Source: Rhodanobacter sp. FW104-R8 (GTDB lineage Bacteria; Pseudomonadota; Gammaproteobacteria; Xanthomonadales; Rhodanobacteraceae). From it: 64,000 bases of DNA. The position numbers were made by a program, and so were the translations under genes. The notes under the pieces are model-generated. The model had not been told where the DNA came from and searched no databases. It saw only the letters and a list, made by a program, of their open reading frames with translations. Shown here piece by piece: positions 25,523 to 35,338 of this stretch (its first letter is position 1; each line of letters starts with the position of its first letter). The stretch spans positions 1 through 64,000 of the forward strand of contig NZ_LVJR01000022.1 in assembly GCF_001617365.1 (NCBI RefSeq), given 5' to 3'.

Positions 25523-26789
25523 GCTGCGGTTCCGCCTCATCGTCTCGTTCGCGCTGTTCGGCTTCGGCCTCAGCGCGCTGTTCGCCGTGGCCGCGCTGTA
25601 CGTTCGCGCCAAGGTGGAGGAGCAACTGGTGGCCTCGGCGCTGCAGCAGGATGCCGACAGCTACGTGCAGCAGATGCACGAGTCGCCGGGGCAGCCGTTC
25701 TATTCCAAGCTGATGACCGGCTGGGGCTGGAGCGACCGCACCCTCTACAAGGCGCCGCTGGCATGGCAGCCGTTGCCCAGCGGCGTGCACGACATCTACG
25801 AGACCGACACGGACGGCCGCCAGCGGCACTACAAGCTGGCGGTAAGCCGCAAGTACGGCCTGATCGCCTTCGTCAAGTACGACGTCAGCCGCGACGACCT
25901 CGGCAAGCGGCAGCTGCTGATCAGCGTGATCGGCGCGGTGTTCCTGTTCGGCCTGCTGTCGCTGGTGCTGGGCCTGTGGCTGTCGCGCAAGGTGCTCAAG
26001 CCGGTCAGCGAGCTGGCCAATCGCCTGCGCGACTTCCGCAAGGCCGGCAAGGCCGAACCGCTGGCTCCGCATTTCGCCGACGACGAGGTGGGCGAACTGG
26101 CGCATGCGCTGGACGAGTACTCGGCGCGGCTCACCGCGATGGTCGAGCGCGACCGCGAGTTCAATTCCGACGTGAGCCACGAGCTGCGCACGCCGCTGGC
26201 GGTGATCGCCTCCACCACCGAGCTGCTGCAGGGTTCGCCCGACCTCACCGAGAAGCTGAGCGAGCGACTCAAGCGTATCGAGCGTGCCTCGCGCCAGGCC
26301 ACCGAGCTGATCGAGGCGCTGCTGCTGCTGTCGCGCGCCGAGCGGCGCGGCCCCACCCGCGGCGAGACCACCGAGGTCGGCAAGGTTGCCGCCGACGTGA
26401 TCGAGAGCCAGCGCCCGCAGATGCGCGGCAAGCCGCTGACCATCGACCTTGCCGTCAACGAACCGGTCAACGTCAACGCGCCGGCCTCGGTGTTGTCGGT
26501 AGCGCTGACCAACCTGGTCGGCAACGCGATCAAGTACACGCTCGAAGGCAGCGTGCGGGTGGTGGTGGAGAACGGCTCCATCGAGGTGATCGACACCGGC
26601 CCCGGGATCAAGCCCGAGGATGCCGAACGCCTGTTCCAGCGCGGCGTGCGCGGCGAAGGTGCCGGCGGCAGCGGCGCCGGCCTCGGCCTGGCGATCGTGC
26701 GCCGGCTGTGCGAGCTCTACGGCTGGGACGTCTCGATGCGCCCGCGCAGCGACGCGAACGGCGCGATCGCCAGCATCAGGTTCGCCTGA
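25506..26789 (+). CDS. Sensor histidine kinase
   Basis: A 427-residue inner-membrane kinase, partner of the preceding regulator. Two membrane helices (about 12-32 and 138-160) bracket a small periplasmic sensor of about 100 residues. A HAMP linker (about 162-214) leads to the HisKA phospho-acceptor in FNSDVSHELRTPLAVIAS (about 217-234) and a HATPase_c domain with the N box NLVGNAIKYT, G1 box VIDTGPGI and G2 box GSGAGLGLAIV. The ATG at 25506 was chosen because it directly precedes the basic MQSRRKLRFRL membrane anchor. Translational coupling by overlap is likely. Confidence 0.93.
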   Translation: MQSRRKLRFRLIVSFALFGFGLSALFAVAALYVRAKVEEQLVASALQQDADSYVQQMHESPGQPFYSKLMTGWGWSDRTLYKAPLAWQPLPSGVHDIYETDTDGRQRHYKLAVSRKYGLIAFVKYDVSRDDLGKRQLLISVIGAVFLFGLLSLVLGLWLSRKVLKPVSELANRLRDFRKAGKAEPLAPHFADDEVGELAHALDEYSARLTAMVERDREFNSDVSHELRTPLAVIASTTELLQGSPDLTEKLSERLKRIERASRQATELIEALLLLSRAERRGPTRGETTEVGKVAADVIESQRPQMRGKPLTIDLAVNEPVNVNAPASVLSVALTNLVGNAIKYTLEGSVRVVVENGSIEVIDTGPGIKPEDAERLFQRGVRGEGAGGSGAGLGLAIVRRLCELYGWDVSMRPRSDANGAIASIRFA

Positions 26790-26800
26790 CGCCTTTGGTT

Positions 26801-26957
26801 CCTCCCCCTGCTTGCTCCCAAGGGACTTCCTTCGGTCGCAGGGAGGAGGTTAGCGACCGCAGGGAGTCCTTCAGGTGAGGGGTTGTTCGGGCTTGCGGAG
26901 GAGATCAAGAGCTGACCCCACCCCAACCCTCCCCCTGCGCAGCAGGGGAGGGAGCAA
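26801..26957. repeat. Dispersed palindromic repeat, family A (copy 6)
   Basis: CTCCCCCTGC and related arms, with the inserted GAAGGAAGTCCCTT-like segment shared with copies 1-3 in either orientation. The junction GATCAAGAGCTGACCCCACCCC leads to a final palindrome (CCTCCCCCTGC/GCAGGGGAGGG). It lies directly after the histidine kinase gene, between convergent transcription units. Confidence 0.7.
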
Positions 26958-26972
26958 AGCAGAGAGGAAACG

Positions 26973-27000
26973 AAAACGCCCCGCATCGCGGGGCGTTTTT
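26973..27000. terminator. Bidirectional intrinsic terminator
   Basis: A perfect GC-rich stem ACGCCCCGC/GCGGGGCGT with a 3-base loop (ATC), preceded by AAA and followed by TTTT. The A-run on one side and T-run on the other let it work for the histidine kinase operon on the plus strand and for ilvE on the minus strand. Confidence 0.9.
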
Positions 27001-27065
27001 GGTGGGCGGTCAGGTCGAGGCCCTCTCGTTTCCCGCTGCTCGTACTTGACCCGCTTCCCCAGCCC

Positions 27066-27983
27066 TCACACCTGCTCCAGCCAGCCCCACTTGTCGTGGG
27101 TGCGGCCGTCGAACAGGCCGAAGAACAGCTCCTGCAGGCGCAGGGTGACGCGGCCGGCCTTGCCGGCGCCGATCTGCTTGCCGTCGACCGAGCGGATCGG
27201 GGTGATCTCGGCGGCGGTGCCGCACATCAGCACTTCCTCGGCGAGGTACAGGTATTCGCGCGGGATGTCGCGCTCGACCACCTCGATGCCGTCCTCGCGG
27301 GCCAGCGTCATCAGCGTGTTGCGGGTGATGCCGGTGAGCAGCGAGGCGCTGGCCGGCGGGGTGTGCAGCACGCCGTCGAAGACCAGGAACAGGTTCTCGC
27401 CGGCGCCTTCGCTGAGCAGGCCGGTGGAGGCCAGCGCGATGCCTTCGCCGAAGCCCAGGCGGCGCGCCTCGCGCGCGATCAGCTGGCCCGAGAGGTAGTT
27501 GCCGCCGGCCTTGGCGCCGGCCGGGATGGTGTTCGGCGCGAAGCGCTGCCAGCTCGACACGCAGGCATCGATGCCGTTCTGCAGCGCCTCGGCGCCGAGG
27601 TACGGGCCCATCGGCCACGCGGCCACGGCCATGTCGATCGGCGTTTCGGCGGAGAGGCCGAAACCGCCCAGGCCGCGCCAGGCGACCGGGCGCAGGTAGG
27701 CGGCGCCGAGGCCGTTCCGGCGGATCACCTCGCGGCAGGCCGCGGCCAGCTCGTCGGCGGTGTACGGCAGCGCCATGTCATAGATCCTGGCCGACTGGTA
27801 CAGCCGGTTCAGGTGGTCGGTGAGGCGGAAGATCGCTGCGCCATCGGGCGTGGCATAGCTGCGGATGCCCTCGAACACCGACGAGCCGTAGTGCAGCGCA
27901 TGCGACATCACGTGGGTGGTCGCCTCGGCCCAGGGCTTGATGCTGCCGTTCTGCCAGATCCATTCGGGGTATTGCTGCGCCAT
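27066..27983 (-). CDS. ilvE: Branched-chain amino acid aminotransferase IlvE
   Basis: A 305-residue PLP-dependent class IV aminotransferase interconverting Leu/Ile/Val and their 2-oxo acids with glutamate. Visible features are HALHYGSSVFEGIRSY near the N-terminus, the PLP lysine in PAGAKAGGNYLSGQLIAREA (about K158), and STGLLSEGAGENLFLV and LMCGTAAEITPIRSVDG, typical of IlvE and distinct from D-amino-acid transaminases. GGAG lies 7 bases before the ATG. It is followed by a bidirectional terminator and appears to be transcribed alone. Confidence 0.95.
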   Translation of the reverse strand: MAQQYPEWIWQNGSIKPWAEATTHVMSHALHYGSSVFEGIRSYATPDGAAIFRLTDHLNRLYQSARIYDMALPYTADELAAACREVIRRNGLGAAYLRPVAWRGLGGFGLSAETPIDMAVAAWPMGPYLGAEALQNGIDACVSSWQRFAPNTIPAGAKAGGNYLSGQLIAREARRLGFGEGIALASTGLLSEGAGENLFLVFDGVLHTPPASASLLTGITRNTLMTLAREDGIEVVERDIPREYLYLAEEVLMCGTAAEITPIRSVDGKQIGAGKAGRVTLRLQELFFGLFDGRTHDKWGWLEQV

Positions 27984-28036
27984 GTCGGTTCTCCAAAGGT
28001 GACCGCCCATGATAACTGCTGGGCGTCGGGCCGGCG

Positions 28037-28615
28037 TCAATCCGCGTTGCGCAGCCACAGGCAGCCGGCCTGGCGCACGATGTCGAAGCGCAGTTCGCGC
28101 GGGCCGCCGCTGCCGTCGTTGCCGGCGGTGTGCAGCAGCAGCCGGTCGTCGGCCGGCGGCGGCGCGCGCGGGTTGTCGGCGGTGAGCGGGGCGTCGGTAC
28201 TGGCGGCTGCGGCCGGCACGGCGCCATCAGGAATGTCCACGTCCAGCAGCGGCTGCTTCATCAACCCGGCCAGCGAGTGGATGTCCGCGATCGCCGTGCC
28301 GCGGCCATAGCCGTTCCACAGCATCAGGCCAGCCAGGCGGTTCGCATCGCGGCTGGCGAACGCGTCGATCACGCTCTGGCGCAGTTCGTGGCGGCTGGCC
28401 GCGCACAGGATCGGCGGCGGTGCGGCGGCCGCCGCTGCGGCGTTGCCGGGTCTGGCGGCGGGGGCGACCGGAGTGGCCTGCAGCGCCGCGCAGGGCTGGT
28501 CGGTGAACACCGCGCCGCCGTTCGCGCCGATGCAACGATGGATCGGCGCCTGCGCCGCGGCAGGCGCGGTGCAGGCCAGCAGGATCAGGCGGAGCAGGGT
28601 GGCCAGCCGGTGCAT
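28037..28615 (-). CDS. DUF4124-domain secreted protein
   Basis: A 192-residue protein with a signal peptide (about 1-21, ending AAA-QA) and an N-terminal DUF4124 domain recognisable from the IHRCIGANGGAVFTDQPC element (about 25-42). A low-complexity Ala/Pro linker (about 46-70) separates it from a C-terminal region with conserved-looking Trp and Cys (AGCLWLRNAD at the end). DUF4124 proteins are common and uncharacterised envelope proteins in proteobacteria. It sits 25 bp upstream of metF... but both read leftward, so its stop faces the ilvE start region and expression is probably independent. Confidence 0.75.
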   Translation of the reverse strand: MHRLATLLRLILLACTAPAAAQAPIHRCIGANGGAVFTDQPCAALQATPVAPAARPGNAAAAAAAPPPILCAASRHELRQSVIDAFASRDANRLAGLMLWNGYGRGTAIADIHSLAGLMKQPLLDVDIPDGAVPAAAASTDAPLTADNPRAPPPADDRLLLHTAGNDGSGGPRELRFDIVRQAGCLWLRNAD

Positions 28616-28640
28616 CGCGCCAGCATACCGGCCTCGCGGA

Positions 28641-29465
28641 TCATGAAAGTTGCTGCAGTACCGCTTGCGTGGCGCGGGCCCGGTTCAGCGTGTAGAAGTG
28701 CAGCCCCGGCGCGCCGCCGTCGAGCAGGCGCCGGCACAGCTGCGCCACCACCTCGGCGCCGAGCGCGCGTACCGATTCGGCGTCGTCGCCGTGGGCCTGC
28801 ATGCGCTTGGCGATCCAGCGCGGGATCTCGGCGCCGCACAGGTCGGAGAAGCGCTTCAGCTGGCTGTAGTTCGCGATCGGCATGATCCCCGGCACGATCG
28901 GCACGCTGACGCCGAGCCGGTGCACGTCGTCCACGAAGCGGAAATACGCGTCGGGGTTGAAGAAGTACTGGGTGATCGCGCCGTTTGCGCCGGCATCGAT
29001 CTTCGCCTTGAAATGCTGCAGGTCGCGCAGCGCGTCGTCGGCCTGCGGATGGGTTTCCGGATACGCCGCCACCTCGATGTGGAAGTGGTTGCCGCAGTGC
29101 TCGCGGATGAAGCCCACCAGTTCGGCGGCATAACGGAAGTCGCCCGCACTGGCCATACCCGAGGGCATGTCGCCGCGCAGCGCCACGAGGCGCCGGTAGC
29201 CCGCGGCGCGATAGCTGTCCAGCAGCGCGCCGATCTCGGCCCGGGTGCCGCCCATGCACGACAGGTGCGGCGCCACCTCCAGGCCGTGCTCGTGATACAG
29301 CCGCGCCACCGTATCGCCGGTGTAGCTGAGCGTGGAGCCGCCGGCGCCGAAGGTGACCGAGGCGTATTCCGGCTGGTGCGCCTTCAGCACCTGCGCCGCC
29401 CGGTCCAGCTGTGTGCGCTGTTCTTCGGTCTTGGGCGGGAAGAATTCGAAGCTGATCGAAGGCAT
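28641..29465 (-). CDS. metF: Methylenetetrahydrofolate reductase MetF
   Basis: A 274-residue FAD-dependent TIM-barrel enzyme that reduces 5,10-methylene-THF to 5-methyl-THF, the methyl donor for methionine synthesis. The N-terminal SFEFFPPKTEEQ (with the catalytic Glu), VTFGAGGSTLS, LVALRGDMPSG, AAYPETHPQ, and ITQYFFNPDAYFRFVDD are all conserved MetF segments. Size fits bacterial MetF. It lies downstream of ahcY on the same strand, separated by a terminator and a family A repeat, so it may depend partly on readthrough from the riboswitch-controlled ahcY promoter. Confidence 0.96.
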   Translation of the reverse strand: MPSISFEFFPPKTEEQRTQLDRAAQVLKAHQPEYASVTFGAGGSTLSYTGDTVARLYHEHGLEVAPHLSCMGGTRAEIGALLDSYRAAGYRRLVALRGDMPSGMASAGDFRYAAELVGFIREHCGNHFHIEVAAYPETHPQADDALRDLQHFKAKIDAGANGAITQYFFNPDAYFRFVDDVHRLGVSVPIVPGIMPIANYSQLKRFSDLCGAEIPRWIAKRMQAHGDDAESVRALGAEVVAQLCRRLLDGGAPGLHFYTLNRARATQAVLQQLS

Positions 29466-29562
29466 CGCACGGGTTCCTGGTCGCGGTACCGGCGAGTATA
29501 TATCTTTGTGTCGCGATGGAGCGATAGATGGCGGAATCAAGAATCGAAGCCGGGAATGGTTG

Positions 29563-29614
29563 AGAGCGAAGAGCGACCCCACCCCGACCCTCCCCTGCGT
29601 GCAGGGGAGGGAGC
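29563..29614. repeat. Dispersed palindromic repeat, family A (copy 7, short)
   Basis: The short form consists only of the AGAGCGACCCCACCCC end and one palindrome CCCTCCCCTGC-GT-GCAGGGGAGGG. It lies in the 248-bp gap between ahcY and metF. The rest of that gap holds the ahcY terminator and the metF leader, which contains no recognised motif. Confidence 0.7.
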
Positions 29615-29627
29615 AGGCCGGACGCAT

Positions 29628-29657
29628 AAAAAAACGGGGCGCATCGCTGCGCCCCGT
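29628..29657 (-). terminator. Intrinsic terminator after ahcY
   Basis: On the minus strand, ACGGGGCGCA pairs with TGCGCCCCGT around a 4-base loop and is followed by seven Ts (complement of the A-run at 29628-29634). The stem is perfect. It ends the ahcY transcript before metF. Confidence 0.9.
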
Positions 29658-29713
29658 CATGCGGGGGAACCGGGCCCTGATTCCCGATTCCCATTCCCGA
29701 TTCCCGGCAACAA

Positions 29714-31150
<1,437 letters not shown>

Positions 31151-31233
31151 CGGGGATCTCCGGTTAGCGCAAGGCTCTCGTGAAGAGTCCGGCCAAGGAA
31201 GGCCGGTCTATCGCGAAGGGACTCGCGTAAAGC

Positions 31234-31322
31234 AACCGGGCGCCGTTGTGGAACGTGCCGCGCCGAGCCTGGCCGGCTCCCGTGAAGCTCGTGCACGGGA
31301 ACGGTCGCAGCGCCCCTCGACG
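31234..31322 (-). promoter_or_regulatory. S-adenosylhomocysteine (SAH) riboswitch in the ahcY leader
   Basis: Read on the minus strand, the leader contains the conserved blocks of this RNA class in the right order: GAGGGGCGCTGCGACCG (complement of 31302-31318), CCAGGCTCGG (complement near 31263-31272) and CAACGGCGCCCGG (complement of 31236-31248). The GGGCGC/GCGCCC and CGAG/CTCGG pairings fit the pseudoknotted fold. A TAGAAT -10 hexamer lies just upstream (complement of 31340-31345), putting the RNA start near 31333. SAH riboswitches of this type turn on ahcY when SAH accumulates. Confidence 0.87.
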
Positions 31323-31419
31323 GGCAGTACAAGCTACCTATTCTAGCGGCAGAAGCGGGCAGATGCTTCTACCGGGCCAATTCGTTTAGGCTGGCCGTTC
31401 ACCCAGTCCGGAGCCCCGC

Positions 31420-34125
31420 ATGGAATCCAGCCGCGAACCCGAGTTCCTGCCGCCCGACGGCCCGCTGCGCGAGGACGTCAGCCGGCTCGGCGCGATGGTC
31501 GGGCGGATGCTGGCCGAACAGGGCGGCGACGTGTTCTTCGAGCGGGTCGAACAGGTGCGCACCGCGGCGATCCGCCGCCGCCGCGAGGGCGCCTCGGTGG
31601 AGGAACTGGCCGCTTCGCTGGCTGGTCTCGACGCCCACGACGCCGAAGCGCTGGCGCGTGCGTTCGCCACCTATTTCCAGGCGGTGAACACGGCCGAGCG
31701 GGTGCACCGCATCCGCCGCCGCCGCGACTACCAGCGCGAGGGCAGCACGCCGCAGCCGGAATCGCTGCTCGACGTGCTGGGCCGGCTGAAGGCCGAAGGC
31801 GTGGGCGCCGACGAACTGGTCGGCTGGCTCGAACGGCTGTGGATCGAGCCGGTGTTCACCGCACACCCGACCGAGGCGGTGCGCCGCTCGCTGCTGGAGA
31901 AGGAGCAGGCGATCGTCGCTTCGCTGATCGACGGCTTCGACCAGCAGCGCACGCCGCAGGAGCGCCGGGAGGACGACGACCGCATCTACATGGCGCTGTC
32001 CGCCGGTTGGCAGACCGCCGAGGCTTCGCCGGTGCGGCCCAGCGTGCAGGACGAGCGCGAGCACGTGGATTTCTACCTGGCCAACCCGCTGTACCGGATC
32101 GTGCCGGCGCTGTACGAATCGTTGGCGCAGGCGCTGCAGCGCACCTATGGCGTGGCGATCCGGCTGCCGCGGCTGCTGCGTTTCGCCAGCTGGGTCGGCG
32201 GCGACATGGACGGCAACCCTAACGTGGGCGCCGACACCATCGCCGCCTGCCTCGACTCGCAGCGCGCGCTGGTGCTGGAACGCTACCGCGAGGACGTGGC
32301 CGCGCTGGCGCGGCTGCTCAGCCAGACCGAGGGACGGGTTGCCGTGTCCGCGGCGCTGCGCGCGCGGCTGGCGGACTACCGTGAGCGCTTTCCCGCGGCC
32401 GCAGCGCTGATCCGGCCGCGCCACGCCGACATGCCGTACCGCTGCCTGCTGCAGCTGGTCGGCGCGCGGCTGGCGCTGACCCGGGACGATGGCCCGGACG
32501 GCTATGCGTCCAGCAGTGGATTGCTGGACGATCTGCAACTGATCGCCGACAGCTTGTTCCAGCATCACGGCGTGCACGCCGGCGCCTACGCTGTGGAGCG
32601 GCTGCTGTGCCGCGTGCGCAGCTTCGGCTTCCACCTGGCGCGGCTCGACGTGCGGCAGGATTCACGCGTGCACGACGACGCGCTGGCAGCGCTGCTCGCC
32701 GATCCGGACTGGGCCATGCGCGACGGCGCCGCGCGTGCCGATCGACTGCGCCCGTATGCCTGCGGCGAGGCGGCGTTCCCGCACAGCAGCGACGCGAATG
32801 CCGCATCGCTGCAGGCGGTGTTCGCCACCCTGCGCGACAGCCGCGCCAGCCACGGCGAGGACGCCACCGGCCTGTACATCATCAGCATGGCGCGTTCGGC
32901 CGCCGATGTGCTGGCGGTGCTGGCGCTGGCGCGGCGTGGCGGGCTGGTCGACCAGGCGAACGACGTGCCGCTCAACATCGCGCCGCTGTTCGAGACCGTG
33001 GACGACCTGAATAACGCGCCGGCGACCTTGCGTGCCCTGCTCGACGACCCGGTCTACCGCCGTCACCTCGCCGCGCGCGGCGACCAGCAGTGGGTGATGC
33101 TGGGCTACTCCGACAGCGGCAAGGACGGCGGCACGCTGGCCTCGCGCTGGGGCCTGCAGCGCGCCCAGGCGGCACTGCTGGAAGTGGCGCACGCCGCTGG
33201 CATCCAGCTGGCGTTCTTCCATGGCCGCGGCGGCTCGGCCAGCCGCGGCGGTGCGCGCATCACGCCGGCGCTGATGTCCGCGCCGCGCGGCGCGGTGGCC
33301 GGCGTGCTGCGGGTGACCGAGCAGGGCGAGGTGATCCATCGCAAGTACGGCATCCGCGCGCTGGCGCTGCGCAACCTGGAGCAGACCGTGGGCGCGGTGC
33401 TGCGCGCCTCGCTGCGCCCGCCCGGGGGCGAACCGCGCGTGGAGCGCTGGTGCACCTTGATGGACGCGCTGTCGGCGACCAGTCGGCGGCACTATCGTGC
33501 CTTCGTCGAACGCGAACGCTTCGTGGACTATTTTCGCAGCGCCACGCCGGTCGACGTGATCGAGCGGATGACCCTGGGCTCGCGTCCGGCCAGCCGCCGC
33601 AGCATGCGCGGCGTGCAGGACCTGCGGGCGATCCCGTGGGTGTTCGCCTGGACCCAGTGCCGCACGATCCTGCCCGGCTGGTACGGCCTGGGCAGCGCGC
33701 TGGAGCAGGGCGTACAGCAGTTCGGTGAAGCGGCGCTGGCGGAGATGGCACGCGACTGGCCGTTCTTCTGCAACTTGCTGGACGACGTCGAGATGGTGCT
33801 GGCGAAGTGCGACCTGCACATCGCCGAGGCGTTCTCGAAACTGTCCGGCCCGCTGCACGACGAATTCTTCGGGCTGATCCGCGCCGAATTCGCGCGTACC
33901 CGCCACTGGCTGCTGCGGCTGAAGGGCAGCGAGGTGCTGCTGCGCGGCGAGCCGCGCCTGGCCGCCTCGATCCGCCTGCGCAATCCCTACGTCGACCCGA
34001 TGAGCCTGCTGCAGGTCGATCTGCTGCAGCGCTGGCGCGCCAGCGACCGCCAGGACGATGCCGTGCTGCAGGCGCTGGTCGCCTGCGTCAACGGCGTCTC
34101 GCAGGGCCTGCAGAACACCGGCTGA
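31420..34125 (+). CDS. ppc: Phosphoenolpyruvate carboxylase
   Basis: A 901-residue anaplerotic enzyme converting phosphoenolpyruvate and bicarbonate to oxaloacetate. The catalytic histidine is in [13 protein letters not shown] (His149). [26 protein letters not shown]-like ([12 protein letters not shown], with the catalytic Lys) and [14 protein letters not shown] follow in the usual order, and the C-terminus ends Gln-Asn-Thr-Gly as in most bacterial PEPCs. [12 protein letters not shown] deviates slightly from the more common FHGRGGTVGRGG. Length is normal. It is divergent from ahcY, with the riboswitch promoter between, and is followed by family B and C repeats. Confidence 0.97.
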   Translation: MESSREPEFLPPDGPLREDVSRLGAMVGRMLAEQGGDVFFERVEQVRTAAIRRRREGASVEELAASLAGLDAHDAEALARAFATYFQAVNTAERVHRIRRRRDYQREGSTPQPESLLDVLGRLKAEGVGADELVGWLERLWIEPVFTAHPTEAVRRSLLEKEQAIVASLIDGFDQQRTPQERREDDDRIYMALSAGWQTAEASPVRPSVQDEREHVDFYLANPLYRIVPALYESLAQALQRTYGVAIRLPRLLRFASWVGGDMDGNPNVGADTIAACLDSQRALVLERYREDVAALARLLSQTEGRVAVSAALRARLADYRERFPAAAALIRPRHADMPYRCLLQLVGARLALTRDDGPDGYASSSGLLDDLQLIADSLFQHHGVHAGAYAVERLLCRVRSFGFHLARLDVRQDSRVHDDALAALLADPDWAMRDGAARADRLRPYACGEAAFPHSSDANAASLQAVFATLRDSRASHGEDATGLYIISMARSAADVLAVLALARRGGLVDQANDVPLNIAPLFETVDDLNNAPATLRALLDDPVYRRHLAARGDQQWVMLGYSDSGKDGGTLASRWGLQRAQAALLEVAHAAGIQLAFFHGRGGSASRGGARITPALMSAPRGAVAGVLRVTEQGEVIHRKYGIRALALRNLEQTVGAVLRASLRPPGGEPRVERWCTLMDALSATSRRHYRAFVERERFVDYFRSATPVDVIERMTLGSRPASRRSMRGVQDLRAIPWVFAWTQCRTILPGWYGLGSALEQGVQQFGEAALAEMARDWPFFCNLLDDVEMVLAKCDLHIAEAFSKLSGPLHDEFFGLIRAEFARTRHWLLRLKGSEVLLRGEPRLAASIRLRNPYVDPMSLLQVDLLQRWRASDRQDDAVLQALVACVNGVSQGLQNTG

Positions 34126-34134
34126 CCACGGCCC

Positions 34135-34164
34135 TTCGTAGGGCGGGCACGGCCCGCCGCTCTC
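34135..34164. repeat. Dispersed palindromic repeat, family B (copy 3, half unit)
   Basis: A single palindrome, TTCGTAGGGCGGGC followed by GGCCCGCCGCTC, without the second arm pair seen in the copies at 1699 and 8026. It lies 10 bases after the ppc stop. Confidence 0.6.
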
Positions 34165-34203
34165 GATGGGGACATGCCGCGAAAAGCTGACCGCGGCGGG
34201 GAC

Positions 34204-34280
34204 CCGTAGGAGCGCACCCTGTGCGCGATGGCTTTTCGTGACATGACGAAGAGCATCGCGCACAGGGTGCGCTCCTACGG
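34204..34280. repeat. Dispersed inverted repeat, family C (copy 2)
   Basis: Two perfect 27-bp arms (34204-34230 and 34254-34280, starting CCGTAGGAGCGCACC) flank a 23-base loop. The stop codon of the minus-strand GIY-YIG gene (34275-34277) lies in the right arm. The structure is convergent-intergenic between ppc and that gene and could terminate or protect both transcripts. Confidence 0.85.
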
Positions 34281-34544
34281 TTTGAGGCTTGCCTGCAGGG
34301 CCGCGATGCGCTGGTCGCGCGGCAGCCGCTTCCAGGCGATCTCCAGCTGCAGCGCCTCGCTGCGGCTGGCGACCCAGACCCAGCCGAGCAACCGTTTCGG
34401 TGGGTTGGCGCGGGTGAAGCGGGCGCCCTTGCCGCTGAGGTGTTTCGCGTAGCGCTGCTCGGGATCGCGCGCGATGCCGGTGTAGACGCGACCGTCGGCG
34501 CATTCCAGCAGGTAGACGGCCCAGCTGTCAGCGCCGTCGTTCAT
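34275..34544 (-). CDS. GIY-YIG nuclease-superfamily protein (UPF0213/YhbQ-like)
   Basis: An 89-residue single-domain protein. WAVYLLECADGRVYTGIARDP (about 8-28) holds the YxL...YxG version of the GIY-YIG motif, and RYAKHLSGKGARFTRANPPK carries the conserved Arg and His. The Glu of SEALQLEIAWKRLP (about residue 68) completes the metal site. Function of this small family is not settled. It is 4 bp downstream of the glutathione transferase gene, suggesting one transcript. Its final codons lie in a family C repeat. Confidence 0.88.
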   Translation of the reverse strand: MNDGADSWAVYLLECADGRVYTGIARDPEQRYAKHLSGKGARFTRANPPKRLLGWVWVASRSEALQLEIAWKRLPRDQRIAALQASLKP

Positions 34545-34548
34545 GCGT

Positions 34549-35178
34549 TCAGGCCCACTCGACCAGGCCCTCGGCCTCGCACACCTGCTTCCACGATGGC
34601 CGTGCCTTCAGTCGCGCGGCCAGCGCGGCCAGCTGCGGCCATGCCGTCGCCGGGCGCGGCATGTTGCGCGACCAGCGCATCAGCATCAGTGCGTACAGGT
34701 CGACCAGGCTGAAGCGGTCGCCGAGCATGTACGGGCCGTGGGCGTCGAGGTGGGCGTCGATGTGCGACCAGCTCTTCTCGATGCCGGTGCGGGCGGCTTC
34801 CTTGACCGTGTCGGCGCCGGCGGGCAGGTGGTCGGCTGGGTAGAACCACTGGCGGAATAGCGGCTGCAGGGTGTTGGCCAAGTACAGCATCCATTGCAGG
34901 TAGTCGGCACGCTGCGCGCTGCCGGTGGCCGGCGTCAGCGCGGCCTCGGGGTGCCGCTCGGCCAGCAGCATGGCGAGCGCCGCGGCCTCGCCGTGCGGCA
35001 CGCCGTCGACCAGCAAGGTCGGCACCACGCCGTTCGGATTGATCGCCAGGTATTCGGCGCTGCGCTGCTCGCCCTTCTCGATGTCGATGCGCTTGAGCTC
35101 GTGCGGTGCGCCGATTTCCAGCAGCGCGAGGTGGACGACGAGGTTGGCCGAGCCGGGGGCGTAGTAGAGCGTGTACAT
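34549..35178 (-). CDS. Glutathione S-transferase family protein
   Basis: A 209-residue two-domain protein. The thioredoxin-like N-terminal domain starts MYTLYYAPGSANLVVHLALLE and contains the cis-Pro region NPNGVVPTLLVDG and the glutathione-binding HGEAAALAMLLAE. The all-helical C-terminal domain has LGDRFSLVDLYALMLMRW. It resembles bacterial beta/nu-like GSTs. The substrate is unknown. ATG at 35178 or three codons upstream (35187) are both possible. Neither has a strong ribosome-binding site, and the shorter form matches family starts better. Confidence 0.88.
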   Translation of the reverse strand: MYTLYYAPGSANLVVHLALLEIGAPHELKRIDIEKGEQRSAEYLAINPNGVVPTLLVDGVPHGEAAALAMLLAERHPEAALTPATGSAQRADYLQWMLYLANTLQPLFRQWFYPADHLPAGADTVKEAARTGIEKSWSHIDAHLDAHGPYMLGDRFSLVDLYALMLMRWSRNMPRPATAWPQLAALAARLKARPSWKQVCEAEGLVEWA

Positions 35179-35245
35179 GGCGATCATCCGCAGGGGCAAT
35201 CCGCGAATGATACGCCGGACCGGAGCGCCGCCTGCGGCGCGCCGC

Positions 35246-35322
35246 GGGAAAGCCGAGGAGTGAGGAGTGCGAACAAGCCTCAAGCGTGGCGCGTCCCGCT
35301 TTCCCTCGCCCCTCACTCCTCT
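35246..35322. repeat. Inverted repeat, family D (copy 1)
   Basis: GAGGAGTGAGG (35255-35265) is mirrored by CCTCACTCCTC (35311-35321), with outer GGGAAAGCC and GCTTTCCC elements nearby giving an imperfect longer hairpin. A related element follows rsmI at 53506-53590. It occupies the spacer between uup and the GST gene. Confidence 0.55.
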
Positions 35323-35338
35323 CCACCCACTCCTGGAA

